The notes under the pieces were generated by a model that was not told the DNA's origin, searched no databases, and saw nothing but the letters and a program-made list of their open reading frames with translations. Positions 1-7,985 of a stretch of DNA of 64,000 bases are shown piece by piece. Positions within the stretch are counted from its first letter, which is position 1; every line of letters begins with the position of its first letter. The stretch comes from Scandinavium manionii (lineage in GTDB: Bacteria > Pseudomonadota > Gammaproteobacteria > Enterobacterales > Enterobacteriaceae): assembly GCF_024764775.1 (NCBI RefSeq), contig NZ_JALIGC010000040.1:310001-374000 (forward strand), written 5' to 3'. A program made the position numbers and the translations under genes.

Positions 1-972
1 CGGAGTACCGCCATTAACATTAACTTTATACACCTGCGGACGACCGGCCTGGTCAGAGGTAAAGGCCAGGTTCTGACTGTCCGGGAACCAGGTTGGTTCG
101 GTATTGTTGCTGCGACCGTTCGTAATCTGGCTGATTTGACCCGAGCCCAGATCCATCACATACAGGTTCAGGCTACCGGTTTTCGACAATGCGAAGGCCA
201 GTTTAGAACCATCAGGTGAGAACGTTGGCGCACCGTTGTGCTGCGGGAACGAAGCAACCTGACGAATAGCGCCGTTTGCCAGCGTCTGAATAACCAGTGC
301 TGAACGACCGCTTTCGAAGGTGACATACGCAAGCTTAGAGCCATCCGGAGACCACGCCGGGGACATCAGCGGCTGCGGAGAACGGTGAACGACAAACTGG
401 TTGTAACCGTCGTAGTCAGATACGCGCAGCTCGTACGGGAACTGGCCGCCGTTGGTCTGCACCACGTAAGCGATACGGGTACGGAACGCACCTTTAATGC
501 CGGTCAGCTTCTCGAACACTTCATCACTGGCAGTATGGCCCGCATAACGCAGCCATTGCTTGTTCACTTTGTACGAGTTCTGAGCCAGAACGGTACCCGG
601 TGCACCGCCGGTATCCACCAGCTGGTAAGCAACGGTGTAAGAGCCGTCCGGGTTAGGCGTAACCTGACCGACAACAACGGCATCAATGCCGAGTGCAGAC
701 CATGCCGCCGGTTGAACTTCCTGTGCACTACCCGGCTGCTGTGGCAGTCGAGAGCGATCAAGCGGGTTAAATTTACCGCTGTTGCGAAGGTCTGCAGCCA
801 CAATGCCGCCGATATCTTCAGGTGCAGCGCCAGGGCCTGCCCATTTAAATGGCGCAACGCCGATTGGGCGTGCCGAATCCACCCCTTGAGTGATTTCGAT
901 ACGTACTTCTGCGTGCAGCACAGCTGCCCACAGCATCAGAAAACCAAATGCTACTCGTAATGCCTGCTTCAT
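1..972 (-). CDS. tolB: Tol-Pal system periplasmic beta-propeller protein TolB (3' end outside window)
   Basis: The minus-strand reading frame runs off the window edge, so about 324 N-terminal codons are present out of roughly 430. The product begins with a Sec signal peptide (MKQALRVAFGFLMLWAAVLHA, cut before EVRIEI), followed by the TolB N-terminal domain and the first WD/beta-propeller repeats (SPAWSPDGSKLAY, APTFSPDGSKLAF, EPTWFPDSQNLAF). TolB links Pal at the outer membrane to the TolQRA motor. Two adjacent ATGs exist (975 and 972); the second has better spacing from the AGGGAG ribosome site and matches the known N-terminus. It lies 131 bases downstream of tolA in the usual tol order. Confidence 0.96.
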   Translation of the reverse strand, partial: MKQALRVAFGFLMLWAAVLHAEVRIEITQGVDSARPIGVAPFKWAGPGAAPEDIGGIVAADLRNSGKFNPLDRSRLPQQPGSAQEVQPAAWSALGIDAVVVGQVTPNPDGSYTVAYQLVDTGGAPGTVLAQNSYKVNKQWLRYAGHTASDEVFEKLTGIKGAFRTRIAYVVQTNGGQFPYELRVSDYDGYNQFVVHRSPQPLMSPAWSPDGSKLAYVTFESGRSALVIQTLANGAIRQVASFPQHNGAPTFSPDGSKLAFALSKTGSLNLYVMDLGSGQISQITNGRSNNTEPTWFPDSQNLAFTSDQAGRPQVYKVNVNGGTP

Positions 973-1103
973 CATATCTCCCTTATCCAGGCGGAAAGCC
1001 CACGATAATTTAGCAGAATGTTAACAAACTCAAATACACAAAACTACCAAAACCCTGTGACTTGCCTGGTTCATTTTTCCCCGCGCAAACGGGGAAATCT
1101 GAA

Positions 1104-2324
1104 TTACGGTTTGAAGTCCAGTGGCGCATTTTTGAATACTTCATATACGGCTTCTGACGGCGGTTTCGGGAACTTCGCTTGCCTTGCTGCTGCCAGTGCG
1201 GCAGTACAAAGCGCCGGATCCCCCCCCTCAGACGTGATATTCGCTAACGTACCGTCCGTATTCAGCTTGATACGTAATGTACATACCTTACCGGTATACG
1301 AAGAAGCATCATAAAAACGGCTTTCGATGGCTGATTTTATCTGCCCGGCATAGTTACTGATATCAGCGCCTGATGCGCCATTGTTCTTAGTGTTACCGCT
1401 TCCGGCCGCGGCGGCATTACTTCCTTTCGCCCCACCACCGGTTTTCGGTGCATTCTTACCTGAACTGAGATCACCCAGCAGGTCGTCGACACCAGAAGCA
1501 TCTTTTGCTTCGGCTGCTTTCTTGGCTGCGGCAGCTTTAGCCGCAGCGGCTTTGGCGGCAGCCTTTTCTGCTGCTTTCTCGGCAGCGGCAGCTTTGTCTG
1601 CGGCCGCTTTATCGGCGGCGGCTTTCTCTGCAGCGGCTGCTTTCGCCGCAGAAGCTTTTTCAGCGGCAGCGGCTTTCTTCGCGGCATCCGCGGTGGCTTT
1701 CTTCTCAGCGTCTTGCTGAGCTTTCTTCGCCGCCTCGGCTTCTGCTTTTTTCTGTGCATCAGCAGCGGCTTTAGTCGCTTCTGCTTCGGCTTTTTTCTGA
1801 GCATCAGCGGCGGCTTTCTTCGCGGCTTCTGCTGCAACTTTTGCCTGTGAATCCGCTTTGGCTTTCGCCAATGCAGCGGCTTTCACTGCGGCTTCTTCCG
1901 CCTGTTTCTGCTGCTCTTGCGCTTTCTTCGTAGACTCTTCAGCCTGCTTCTGCGCATCAGCCTGCTTACTGGCTTCTTCCTGTGCCTTCAGACGTTCTTG
2001 TTCGAGCTGTTTCAGGCGTTCCTGCTCGGCGGACTGCTTTTCACGCATTTCTTCCGCCTGCTGCTGTGCCTGTTTTTCACGCTGCTCTTCGGCACGACGC
2101 GCACTGGCCTGCTGATTCTGTTGACGATTATAGTTCTGAACGACCGCACCTGGATCGACCATTACCGCGTCAATAGACGAGCCACCGCCTCCGCCTGCCG
2201 AAGCATCTATGTGCTCATCGAACGAACTCCAAATCAGCAGTGCAATCAGAATGATATGCAGAATGACTGAGACGATGATCGCGCGTTTAAGCTTTTCGTT
2301 TTGTTGCTCGGTTGCCTTTGACAC
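1104..2324 (-). CDS. tolA: Tol-Pal system membrane-spanning protein TolA
   Basis: TolA spans the periplasm and couples the TolQR proton-driven motor to TolB/Pal, keeping the outer membrane in step with division. The 406-residue product (E. coli 421) has one N-terminal membrane helix (about residues 14-34) with the conserved SHLS-type region, a Gly-rich hinge (SAGGGGGSS), a long Ala/Lys/Glu helical domain II of about 230 residues made of KKAAADAQKKAEAEA-like repeats, and a C-terminal globular domain with a Cys pair (GKVCTLRI, DPALCTAAL) ending DFKP. The start is GTG. Length differs from E. coli only in the repeat domain, which is the expected place for slippage. Open frames on the opposite strand here are repeat artefacts. 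Confidence 0.97.
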   Translation of the reverse strand: MSKATEQQNEKLKRAIIVSVILHIILIALLIWSSFDEHIDASAGGGGGSSIDAVMVDPGAVVQNYNRQQNQQASARRAEEQREKQAQQQAEEMREKQSAEQERLKQLEQERLKAQEEASKQADAQKQAEESTKKAQEQQKQAEEAAVKAAALAKAKADSQAKVAAEAAKKAAADAQKKAEAEATKAAADAQKKAEAEAAKKAQQDAEKKATADAAKKAAAAEKASAAKAAAAEKAAADKAAADKAAAAEKAAEKAAAKAAAAKAAAAKKAAEAKDASGVDDLLGDLSSGKNAPKTGGGAKGSNAAAAGSGNTKNNGASGADISNYAGQIKSAIESRFYDASSYTGKVCTLRIKLNTDGTLANITSEGGDPALCTAALAAARQAKFPKPPSEAVYEVFKNAPLDFKP

Positions 2325-2360
2325 TCTCGGTTCCCAAAAACTGTTAGCCTGTCAGGCGGG

Positions 2361-2792
2361 TCAGATTGGCTGGGTCATTAAACCCACTGATTTCACACCC
2401 GCGCTGTGCAACAGGTTCAGCGCTTTAATGATTTCATCGTAAGGCACATCTTTCGCGCCACCGATCAGGAAGACGGTTTTCGGATTTTCTTGCAGATGAC
2501 GCTGAGCTTCAGCAACCACCTGCTCTGGCGGCAATTGTGGCATCTTATCCTGACCCACATTGACGCTATACTGTCCGATTCCGGAAACTTCCACAATCAC
2601 CGGCGGATCGTCATTGGTGCTGACGGCCTGAGACTCTGTTGCATCTGGAAGATCGACTTCCACGCTCTGCGTAATGATCGGCGCTGTCGCCATGAAGATC
2701 AGCAACAGCACCAGCAACACATCAAGCAGCGGAACGATGTTAATTTCGGACTTCAGCTCGCGACGTCCGCGTCCACGACGTGCTCTGGCCAT
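2361..2792 (-). CDS. tolR: Tol-Pal system inner membrane protein TolR
   Basis: TolR is an ExbD-family subunit that couples proton flow through TolQ to TolA movement. The 143-residue product has a basic cytoplasmic start (MARARRGRGRRELKSEI), a single membrane helix at about 18-40 containing the conserved proton-path Asp (PLLDVLLVLLLIFMAT) and a periplasmic domain. It starts three bases after the tolQ stop and ends 36 bases before tolA, so the three genes are clearly co-transcribed. Confidence 0.97.
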   Translation of the reverse strand: MARARRGRGRRELKSEINIVPLLDVLLVLLLIFMATAPIITQSVEVDLPDATESQAVSTNDDPPVIVEVSGIGQYSVNVGQDKMPQLPPEQVVAEAQRHLQENPKTVFLIGGAKDVPYDEIIKALNLLHSAGVKSVGLMTQPI

Positions 2793-2795
2793 GGC

Positions 2796-3488
2796 TTACC
2801 CCTTGTTGCTTTCGCTGCTGGTAAACGCCTGACGGTGCAGAATCGCGGTGAACTCTTCCATAAAGTTGTCGTAGTTCAGCTCCAGTTTATTCACGCGCTG
2901 GTTCAGGCGGTTGTACGCCATTACCGCCGGGATTGCCGCGAACAGACCAATCGCCGTAGCGATCAGAGCTTCTGCGATACCCGGTGCGACCATCTGCAGC
3001 GTCGCCTGTTTTACCGCGCCGAGTGCGATGAAGGCGTGCATGATCCCCCACACCGTACCAAACAGGCCGATATACGGGCTGATGGAACCCACGGTGCCAA
3101 GGAATGGAATGTGGTTTTCAAGGTTTTCCAGTTCACGGTTCATGGAGATACGCATCGCACGCGAGGCCCCTTCCACGACAGCTTCCGGTGCATGGCTGTT
3201 CGCCCGATGCAAACGCGCAAACTCTTTGAAACCGCTGTAGAAGATTTGCTCTGAGCCGGTCAAATTATCGCGACGGCCTTGGCTCTCCTGATACAGACGA
3301 GAGAGTTCAATCCCAGACCAGAACTTGTCTTCGAACGCTTCAGCTTCGCGGCTGGCGGTGTTAAGGATGCGCGTTCTCTGGATGATGATTGCCCAGGACG
3401 CGATTGAAAAACCAATCAAAATGAACATGATAAGTTTAACCAGAAGGCTCGCCTTCAGGAACAAATCAAGGATATTCATGTCAGTCAC
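2796..3488 (-). CDS. tolQ: Tol-Pal system proton channel subunit TolQ
   Basis: TolQ is an ExbB/MotA-family protein forming the proton-conducting core of the Tol motor. The 230-residue product has three membrane segments (about 15-37, 135-160, 170-195) and the hallmark stretches VGSISPYIGLFGTVWGIMHAF and IAEALIATAIGLFAAIPAV. The start is GTG, as in E. coli, overlapping the ybgC stop by four bases (GTGA), which indicates translational coupling. Length and sequence match the family without gaps. Confidence 0.97.
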   Translation of the reverse strand: MTDMNILDLFLKASLLVKLIMFILIGFSIASWAIIIQRTRILNTASREAEAFEDKFWSGIELSRLYQESQGRRDNLTGSEQIFYSGFKEFARLHRANSHAPEAVVEGASRAMRISMNRELENLENHIPFLGTVGSISPYIGLFGTVWGIMHAFIALGAVKQATLQMVAPGIAEALIATAIGLFAAIPAVMAYNRLNQRVNKLELNYDNFMEEFTAILHRQAFTSSESNKG

Positions 3489-3889
3489 TGCTTAAACTCC
3501 GCGACAATAGACTTGGGAAGCGCACGAGGCTTCATTAAGAGTGGATCAACACAGACAATCAGTACTTCAGCTTCGTTGAGTACCTTGTTTTCTGCGTTGA
3601 CAATCCGCTGCGTGAACACCAGAGAGGTGCCCCGCATCGCTGTAATTTCCGTTTGGACTTCGAGCATGTCATCGAGTCTTGCAGCGGCGAAATACTCCAG
3701 CGTCATCTTGCGTACCACAAAGGCAACGCGTTCGGCCAACAGAACCTGCTGGCTAAAGTGATGGTGGCGCAGCATCTCAGTGCGTGCTCTTTCATAAAAA
3801 GCGACGTAGCTGGCGTGGTAAACCACACCACCGGCATCGGTGTCTTCATAATAGACACGAACCGGCCATCGAAATATATACTGACTCAT
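3485..3889 (-). CDS. ybgC: Acyl-CoA thioesterase of the tol operon, YbgC
   Basis: YbgC is a hot-dog-fold thioesterase acting on acyl-CoA, first gene of the tol-pal operon. The 134-residue product shows the 4HBT motif YYEDTDAGGVVYHASYVAF with the catalytic Asp near residue 18. The stop overlaps the tolQ start. Its promoter must lie in the 275-base gap up to ybgE. Confidence 0.95.
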   Translation of the reverse strand: MSQYIFRWPVRVYYEDTDAGGVVYHASYVAFYERARTEMLRHHHFSQQVLLAERVAFVVRKMTLEYFAAARLDDMLEVQTEITAMRGTSLVFTQRIVNAENKVLNEAEVLIVCVDPLLMKPRALPKSIVAEFKQ

Positions 3890-4164
3890 TCAGGCTGCCT
3901 CTTTGTTGGCGTCGACCACTCACCCCAGTCACTTACTGATGTAAGTTCCAGGGGATTCCCGGTCTTGCCGCCTCGACGCATCATGAATGATTTTGTATAT
4001 AGCGTTGTATTCACTTTACATCCCGGTAATGCAACAAATGTGTAGGCCTTTCAAACTTCGCTACTATACGCGCGGGAATGCTGGTTTGGAATGGGAGAAA
4101 GTAAACGGAGAGTAAATTTTTATGGGCTTGTACAAGCCCATAACGATTAACGGATGTTTCTGAA
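3890..4164. promoter_or_regulatory. ybgE-ybgC intergenic region with tol operon promoter area and a 20-bp palindrome
   Basis: This 275-base gap separates the cyd operon end from ybgC. It contains a perfect 20-bp palindrome at 4122-4141 (ATGGGCTTGT/ACAAGCCCAT). In the ybgE direction the palindrome is followed by an A-run rather than a T-run, so it is not a standard intrinsic terminator for cyd. I see no gene here. The tol promoter is inferred from position only. Confidence 0.45.
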
Positions 4165-4458
4165 TCAGGCGAAGAAGAAAAACAGTCCGGCGAGGAGAAC
4201 AAGGTCGGCAATCAGCGGGCAGAAAATGCCCTGCCAGTGAATCGCCTTCGGGCGAAAACCGACGCCATGAATCACACCAGCACACACGGCCCACATGATC
4301 AAAAAACCGTGCCAGATTTCCAGTTCGCTGGTTTTCGCCGCAAAGCGCGACGGGTCCCAGATAACGCACCCTGCTAAAACCAGTGCCATCAGTAACGAAA
4401 GGGCCCGTAATGGGCCCTTATCCATTACCGCATATAACATCGCGATAATTTTACTCAT
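4165..4458 (-). CDS. ybgE: Cyd operon protein YbgE
   Basis: A 97-residue inner membrane protein with three predicted hydrophobic segments (LRALSLLMALVLAGCVIW, FLIMWAVCAGVIHGVGF, LIADLVLLAGLFFFF). It is the conserved last gene of cydABX-ybgE; its exact role in cytochrome bd function is not settled. Its ATG overlaps the cydX stop by one base (TAATG), so it is translated from the same message. Confidence 0.93.
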   Translation of the reverse strand: MSKIIAMLYAVMDKGPLRALSLLMALVLAGCVIWDPSRFAAKTSELEIWHGFLIMWAVCAGVIHGVGFRPKAIHWQGIFCPLIADLVLLAGLFFFFA

Positions 4459-4565
4459 TAATGATCTTCTTGTTGTCCAGACTCAATGTGCTCGAGCGCC
4501 AGTGCGGTGATCACACCAAATGCACAAGCAAGCAGCGTTCCCAGAATCCATGCGAAGTACCACAT
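4458..4565 (-). CDS. cydX: Cytochrome bd-I oxidase small subunit CydX
   Basis: A 35-residue protein. The reading frame MWYFAWILGTLLACAFGVIT continues to a stop after QQEDH and is nearly identical to E. coli CydX (37 residues). It is a single membrane helix that stabilises the haem b595/d site of CydAB. It starts 14 bases after the cydB stop, and its TAA overlaps the ybgE ATG. Confidence 0.97.
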   Translation of the reverse strand: MWYFAWILGTLLACAFGVITALALEHIESGQQEDH

Positions 4566-4579
4566 ACGTTGCTCCTTAC

Positions 4580-5719
4580 TTAGTACAGAGAATGGGTGTT
4601 GCGTTCAATGTCTTCTTTGGTGATACGACCAAACATCTTCCAGTAACACCAGGTGGTGTACAGCAGGATAATCGGAACGAACACCATGGCCGCGTAAGTC
4701 ATCACGTTCAGCGTCAACTGGCTGGAGGTGGAATCCCACATGGTCATACTTGCATTCAGCATGGTGCTGGAAGGCATGATGAACGGGAACATGGCTACAC
4801 CGGCAGTCAGGATGATGCACGCCAGAGTCAGTGAAGAGAAGATGAACGCCCAGGCGCCCTTCTCCGCACGTGACATGACAACAGTCAGCAGCGGCAGAAC
4901 CACACCCAAAGCTGGGATTACCCACAGAATCGGCATGTTTTTAAAGTTCACCAGCCACGCACCGGCTTCACGAACCACTTCCTTTGTCAGCGGGTTAGAC
5001 GGTGCCGTATGGTCCAGCGCAGATTTCACCACGTAGCCATCAATACCGTACATCACCCAAACGCCTGCCAGTGCGAAGCACACCAGCGTAACCAGCGCTG
5101 CAACCTGAGAAGTCGCACGAGCACGCAGATGCAGCTCGCCAACGGTACGCATTTGCAGATAGGTCGCGCCCTGAGTCAGGATCATCGCCACGCTAACAAT
5201 ACCGGCCAGCAGACCAAACGGGTTCAGCAGCTGGAAGAAATTGCCGGTGTAATAAAGACGCATGTACTCATCGAGGTGGAACGGAACGCCTTGAAGAAGG
5301 TTACCGAACGCTACGCCAATCACCAGCGGTGGAACGAAGCTACCGATGAAGATGCCCCAGTCCCACATGTTGCGCCAGCGTTTGTCTTCAATCTTGGAAC
5401 GGTAATCAAAACCGACAGGACGGAAGAACAATGATGCCAGCACCAGAATCATCGCCACGTAGAAACCAGAGAACGCCGCAGCGTAGATCATCGGCCAGGC
5501 GGCAAACAACGCGCCGCCTGCAGTGATCAGCCACACCTGGTTACCGTCCCAGTGCGGGGCGATGGAGTTGATCATGATTCGACGTTCGGTGTCGTTACGA
5601 CCGAGGAAACGGGTGAGCATGCCCACCCCCATGTCGAAACCGTCGGCGACCGCAAAGCCAATCAGCAGAATGCCAACCAGCAGCCACCAGATAAAACGCA
5701 ATACTTCATAATCGAACAT
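4580..5719 (-). CDS. cydB: Cytochrome bd-I ubiquinol oxidase subunit II
   Basis: CydB pairs with CydA to form the high-affinity quinol oxidase used at low oxygen. The 379-residue, multi-helix product carries the conserved DGFDMGVG near residue 26 and the HWDGNQVW stretch near residue 57. It lies 15 bases downstream of cydA. Length equals E. coli CydB. Confidence 0.97.
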   Translation of the reverse strand: MFDYEVLRFIWWLLVGILLIGFAVADGFDMGVGMLTRFLGRNDTERRIMINSIAPHWDGNQVWLITAGGALFAAWPMIYAAAFSGFYVAMILVLASLFFRPVGFDYRSKIEDKRWRNMWDWGIFIGSFVPPLVIGVAFGNLLQGVPFHLDEYMRLYYTGNFFQLLNPFGLLAGIVSVAMILTQGATYLQMRTVGELHLRARATSQVAALVTLVCFALAGVWVMYGIDGYVVKSALDHTAPSNPLTKEVVREAGAWLVNFKNMPILWVIPALGVVLPLLTVVMSRAEKGAWAFIFSSLTLACIILTAGVAMFPFIMPSSTMLNASMTMWDSTSSQLTLNVMTYAAMVFVPIILLYTTWCYWKMFGRITKEDIERNTHSLY

Positions 5720-5734
5720 TTGACGACTCCTGTC

Positions 5735-7303
5735 TTAGCGTGCCGGCTGAGTAGACGCTGGGGTCTGCTCAAAGTGGTAACGACCGGTTTTCAGGCTGCT
5801 TGGTCCCAGACGTGCAAACTTGAACATCAGGAACATTTCAGCCACCAGGAACACGGTGTAGAGACCACAGATAAGCAGCATCGAGAAAAGCAAATCGCCG
5901 GTCGTCAGGGATGAGTTCGCCACAGCGGTTGGCAGAACTTCACCGATAGCCCAAGGCTGACGGCCATATTCCGCCACAAACCAACCGGATTCGATAGCAA
6001 TCCATGGCAGCGGGATCCCGTACAGCGCGGTGCGCAGCAGCCATTTTTTCTGACCGATACGGTTACGAATCACCGACCAGAACGACGCCGCAATAATCAG
6101 CAGCATAATGATGCCGCAGCCAACCATGATACGGAAGGCGAAGTACAGCGGCGCAACCCGAGGAATCGAGTCTTTGGTCGCCAGCTGAATCTGTGCTTCC
6201 GTCGCGTCAGAGACGTTCGGGGTATAGCGTTTCAACAACAGACCGTAACCCAGGTCTTTTTTCACACTGTTGAACTCATCGCGAACGGTCTGATCGTTAG
6301 AACCAGAACGCAGCTGTTCCAGCAGAGAATACGCTTTCATCCCGTTACGGATACGCTCTTCATGCTGCGCCAGCAGGTCTTTCAGACCAGTAACCTGTTT
6401 ATCGACCGAGCGGGTAGCAATGATGCCCAGCGCGTAAGGAATTTGAATTGAGAAGTGGTTTTCCTGCGCATCCTGGTCCGGAATACCAAACAACGTAAAC
6501 GACGCCGGAGCCGGCTGCGTTTCCCATTCAGCTTCAATAGCGGCCAGTTTGGTTTTCTGCACGTCACCCATTTCGTAACCGGATTCATCACCCAGCACGA
6601 TAACGGAGAGGATAGCCGCCATACCGAAGCTCGCCGCGATGGCGAAAGAGCGCTTAGCGAACGGGAAGTCGCGGTTACGCAGCATATAGTAGGAGCTGAT
6701 ACCCAGGATGAACATCGCGCCACAAACGTAGCCAGAAGCCACGGTATGAACGAATTTCACCTGTGCAACAGGGTTCAGGATAAGCTCAGAGAAGCTCACC
6801 ATTTCCATGCGCATGGTTTCAAAGTTGAAGTCGGAGGCGACTGGGTTTTGCATCCAGCCGTTCGCGACGAGGATCCACAGCGCGGACATGTTTGAACCCA
6901 GCGCAACGAGCCATGTCACCGCCATATGCTGGACTTTGCCCAGACGGTCCCAACCGAAGAAGAACAGACCTACAAAGGTGGATTCGAGGAAGAAGGCCAT
7001 CAGACCTTCAATGGCCAGCGGCGCACCGAAAATATCGCCCACATAGTGAGAAAAGTAAGACCAGTTAGTCCCGAACTGGAACTCCATGGTCAGACCGGTA
7101 GCCACACCCAGCGCAAAGTTGATACCAAACAACTTGCCCCAGAACTTGGTCATATCTTTATAAATCTGTTTGCCGGAAAGGACGTAAACCGTTTCCATAA
7201 TGGCCAGCAGGAACGCCATACCGAGCGTCAGTGGCACAAAAAGGAAATGGTACATCGCGGTCAAGGCAAACTGTAAGCGCGACAGTTCGACTATATCTAA
7301 CAT
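5735..7303 (-). CDS. cydA: Cytochrome bd-I ubiquinol oxidase subunit I
   Basis: CydA carries haems b558, b595 and d and oxidises ubiquinol. The 522-residue product keeps His19 (AMYHFLFVPLT), the His and Met haem ligands in their expected contexts, and the GRQPWAIGEVLPT stretch near the C-terminus. Two ATGs lie side by side (7306 and 7303). The second gives E. coli length and better spacing to AAGGAG, so it was chosen. The long upstream region holds a perfect FNR site, consistent with oxygen control. Confidence 0.97.
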   Translation of the reverse strand: MLDIVELSRLQFALTAMYHFLFVPLTLGMAFLLAIMETVYVLSGKQIYKDMTKFWGKLFGINFALGVATGLTMEFQFGTNWSYFSHYVGDIFGAPLAIEGLMAFFLESTFVGLFFFGWDRLGKVQHMAVTWLVALGSNMSALWILVANGWMQNPVASDFNFETMRMEMVSFSELILNPVAQVKFVHTVASGYVCGAMFILGISSYYMLRNRDFPFAKRSFAIAASFGMAAILSVIVLGDESGYEMGDVQKTKLAAIEAEWETQPAPASFTLFGIPDQDAQENHFSIQIPYALGIIATRSVDKQVTGLKDLLAQHEERIRNGMKAYSLLEQLRSGSNDQTVRDEFNSVKKDLGYGLLLKRYTPNVSDATEAQIQLATKDSIPRVAPLYFAFRIMVGCGIIMLLIIAASFWSVIRNRIGQKKWLLRTALYGIPLPWIAIESGWFVAEYGRQPWAIGEVLPTAVANSSLTTGDLLFSMLLICGLYTVFLVAEMFLMFKFARLGPSSLKTGRYHFEQTPASTQPAR

Positions 7304-7639
7304 CATGACTCCTTGCTCATCGCATGAAGACTCCGAGAGTGGATCCCGTTAGAAAGGATTCACACGCATGCCCCAATACAAATTTATTTGCTTCCCGCTT
7401 CGCTGCCGCTGTCACGATGTGAAAACGACGATGAGCAAAGGTTACAAATACGTTAATAAAAAACCCAAATTGATCCCTTGAATATATTACGCCGTAAAAC
7501 CCTTACAATAAACAGGTTTTTATTGAGTCGGATTTACGTTTTTCGACGTTGATCAATATATAGCTAAGATGACTCATTTCGACCACTTTGATCCGCGACA
7601 ATTTACCGCTTTATCGTGCATTTTTCCAAGGTTTACATC

Positions 7640-7653
7640 TTGATTTAAATCAA
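7640..7653. promoter_or_regulatory. FNR-type binding site upstream of cydA
   Basis: TTGATTTAAATCAA is an exact match to the FNR consensus TTGAT-N4-ATCAA and a perfect palindrome. It lies about 337 bases upstream of the cydA start codon. FNR represses E. coli cydAB under strict anaerobiosis, so a repressing role is inferred. Confidence 0.75.
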
Positions 7654-7764
7654 TTTTACAATTACATGTTAATTGTGTATGCATTTGATGATGCATGGTA
7701 AAATCGATGTTAAGAACATGTTTTTATGATGGCGTTGACGGTTATCAAATAAGGGTAAATTAAA

Positions 7765-7929
7765 ATGAGGGGTCATTCATTTTTAACCACCGTCGCGATA
7801 CGGTGTGGTGAAGGGTGGGGTCCGGGAGCAGGCAAAAGACTTTCCCCCTTTTTTCAGCGGATAAGTATAGCTGCTTTTTATTACATTTCATTCACTGGAA
7901 TGAGTTTTAAAATTAACACCACTACGTGA
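7765..7929 (+). CDS. Possible 54-residue small protein between cydA and mngB (unrecognised)
   Basis: The frame opens MRGHSFLTTVAIRCGEGWGP and ends SFKINTTT before TGA. An AAGGG lies nine bases before the ATG, and an AT-rich TAAAAT hexamer lies upstream near 7699-7704. I recognise no family. It is divergent from cydA and stops 20 bases before the mngB terminator hairpin. A chance frame in a regulatory region remains the likelier explanation. Confidence 0.22.
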   Translation: MRGHSFLTTVAIRCGEGWGPGAGKRLSPFFQRISIAAFYYISFTGMSFKINTTT

Positions 7930-7939
7930 TTATCGGATA

Positions 7940-7970
7940 AAACAAAAACGACCACGCATTGCGTGGTCGG
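7940..7970 (-). terminator. Intrinsic terminator of mngAB
   Basis: On the minus strand a 9-bp stem (CGACCACGC/GCGTGGTCG, three-base loop) is followed by TTTTTGTTTT. It lies 16 bases after the mngB stop. Confidence 0.88.
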
Positions 7971-7985
7971 GTCTCGTTTGCGGAG

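Larger units (their letters stand above)
7304..7985. promoter_or_regulatory. cydA upstream control region
   Basis: This 680-base stretch has no conserved long gene. On the minus strand it should hold the cyd promoters: an AT-rich segment near 7430-7700, an FNR palindrome at 7640-7653, and a TATACT-type -10 near 7865-7870 further upstream. In E. coli the equivalent region has several promoters controlled by ArcA and FNR. A possible 54-codon plus-strand frame (7765-7929) and the mngB terminator (7940-7970) also lie here. Confidence 0.6.

Noticed and set aside
1381..2270. Several plus-strand frames opposite tolA, rich in Ala, Ser, Cys and Leu
   Set aside because: They are mirror images of the repetitive Ala/Lys coding of TolA domain II, with no ribosome sites and no homology.
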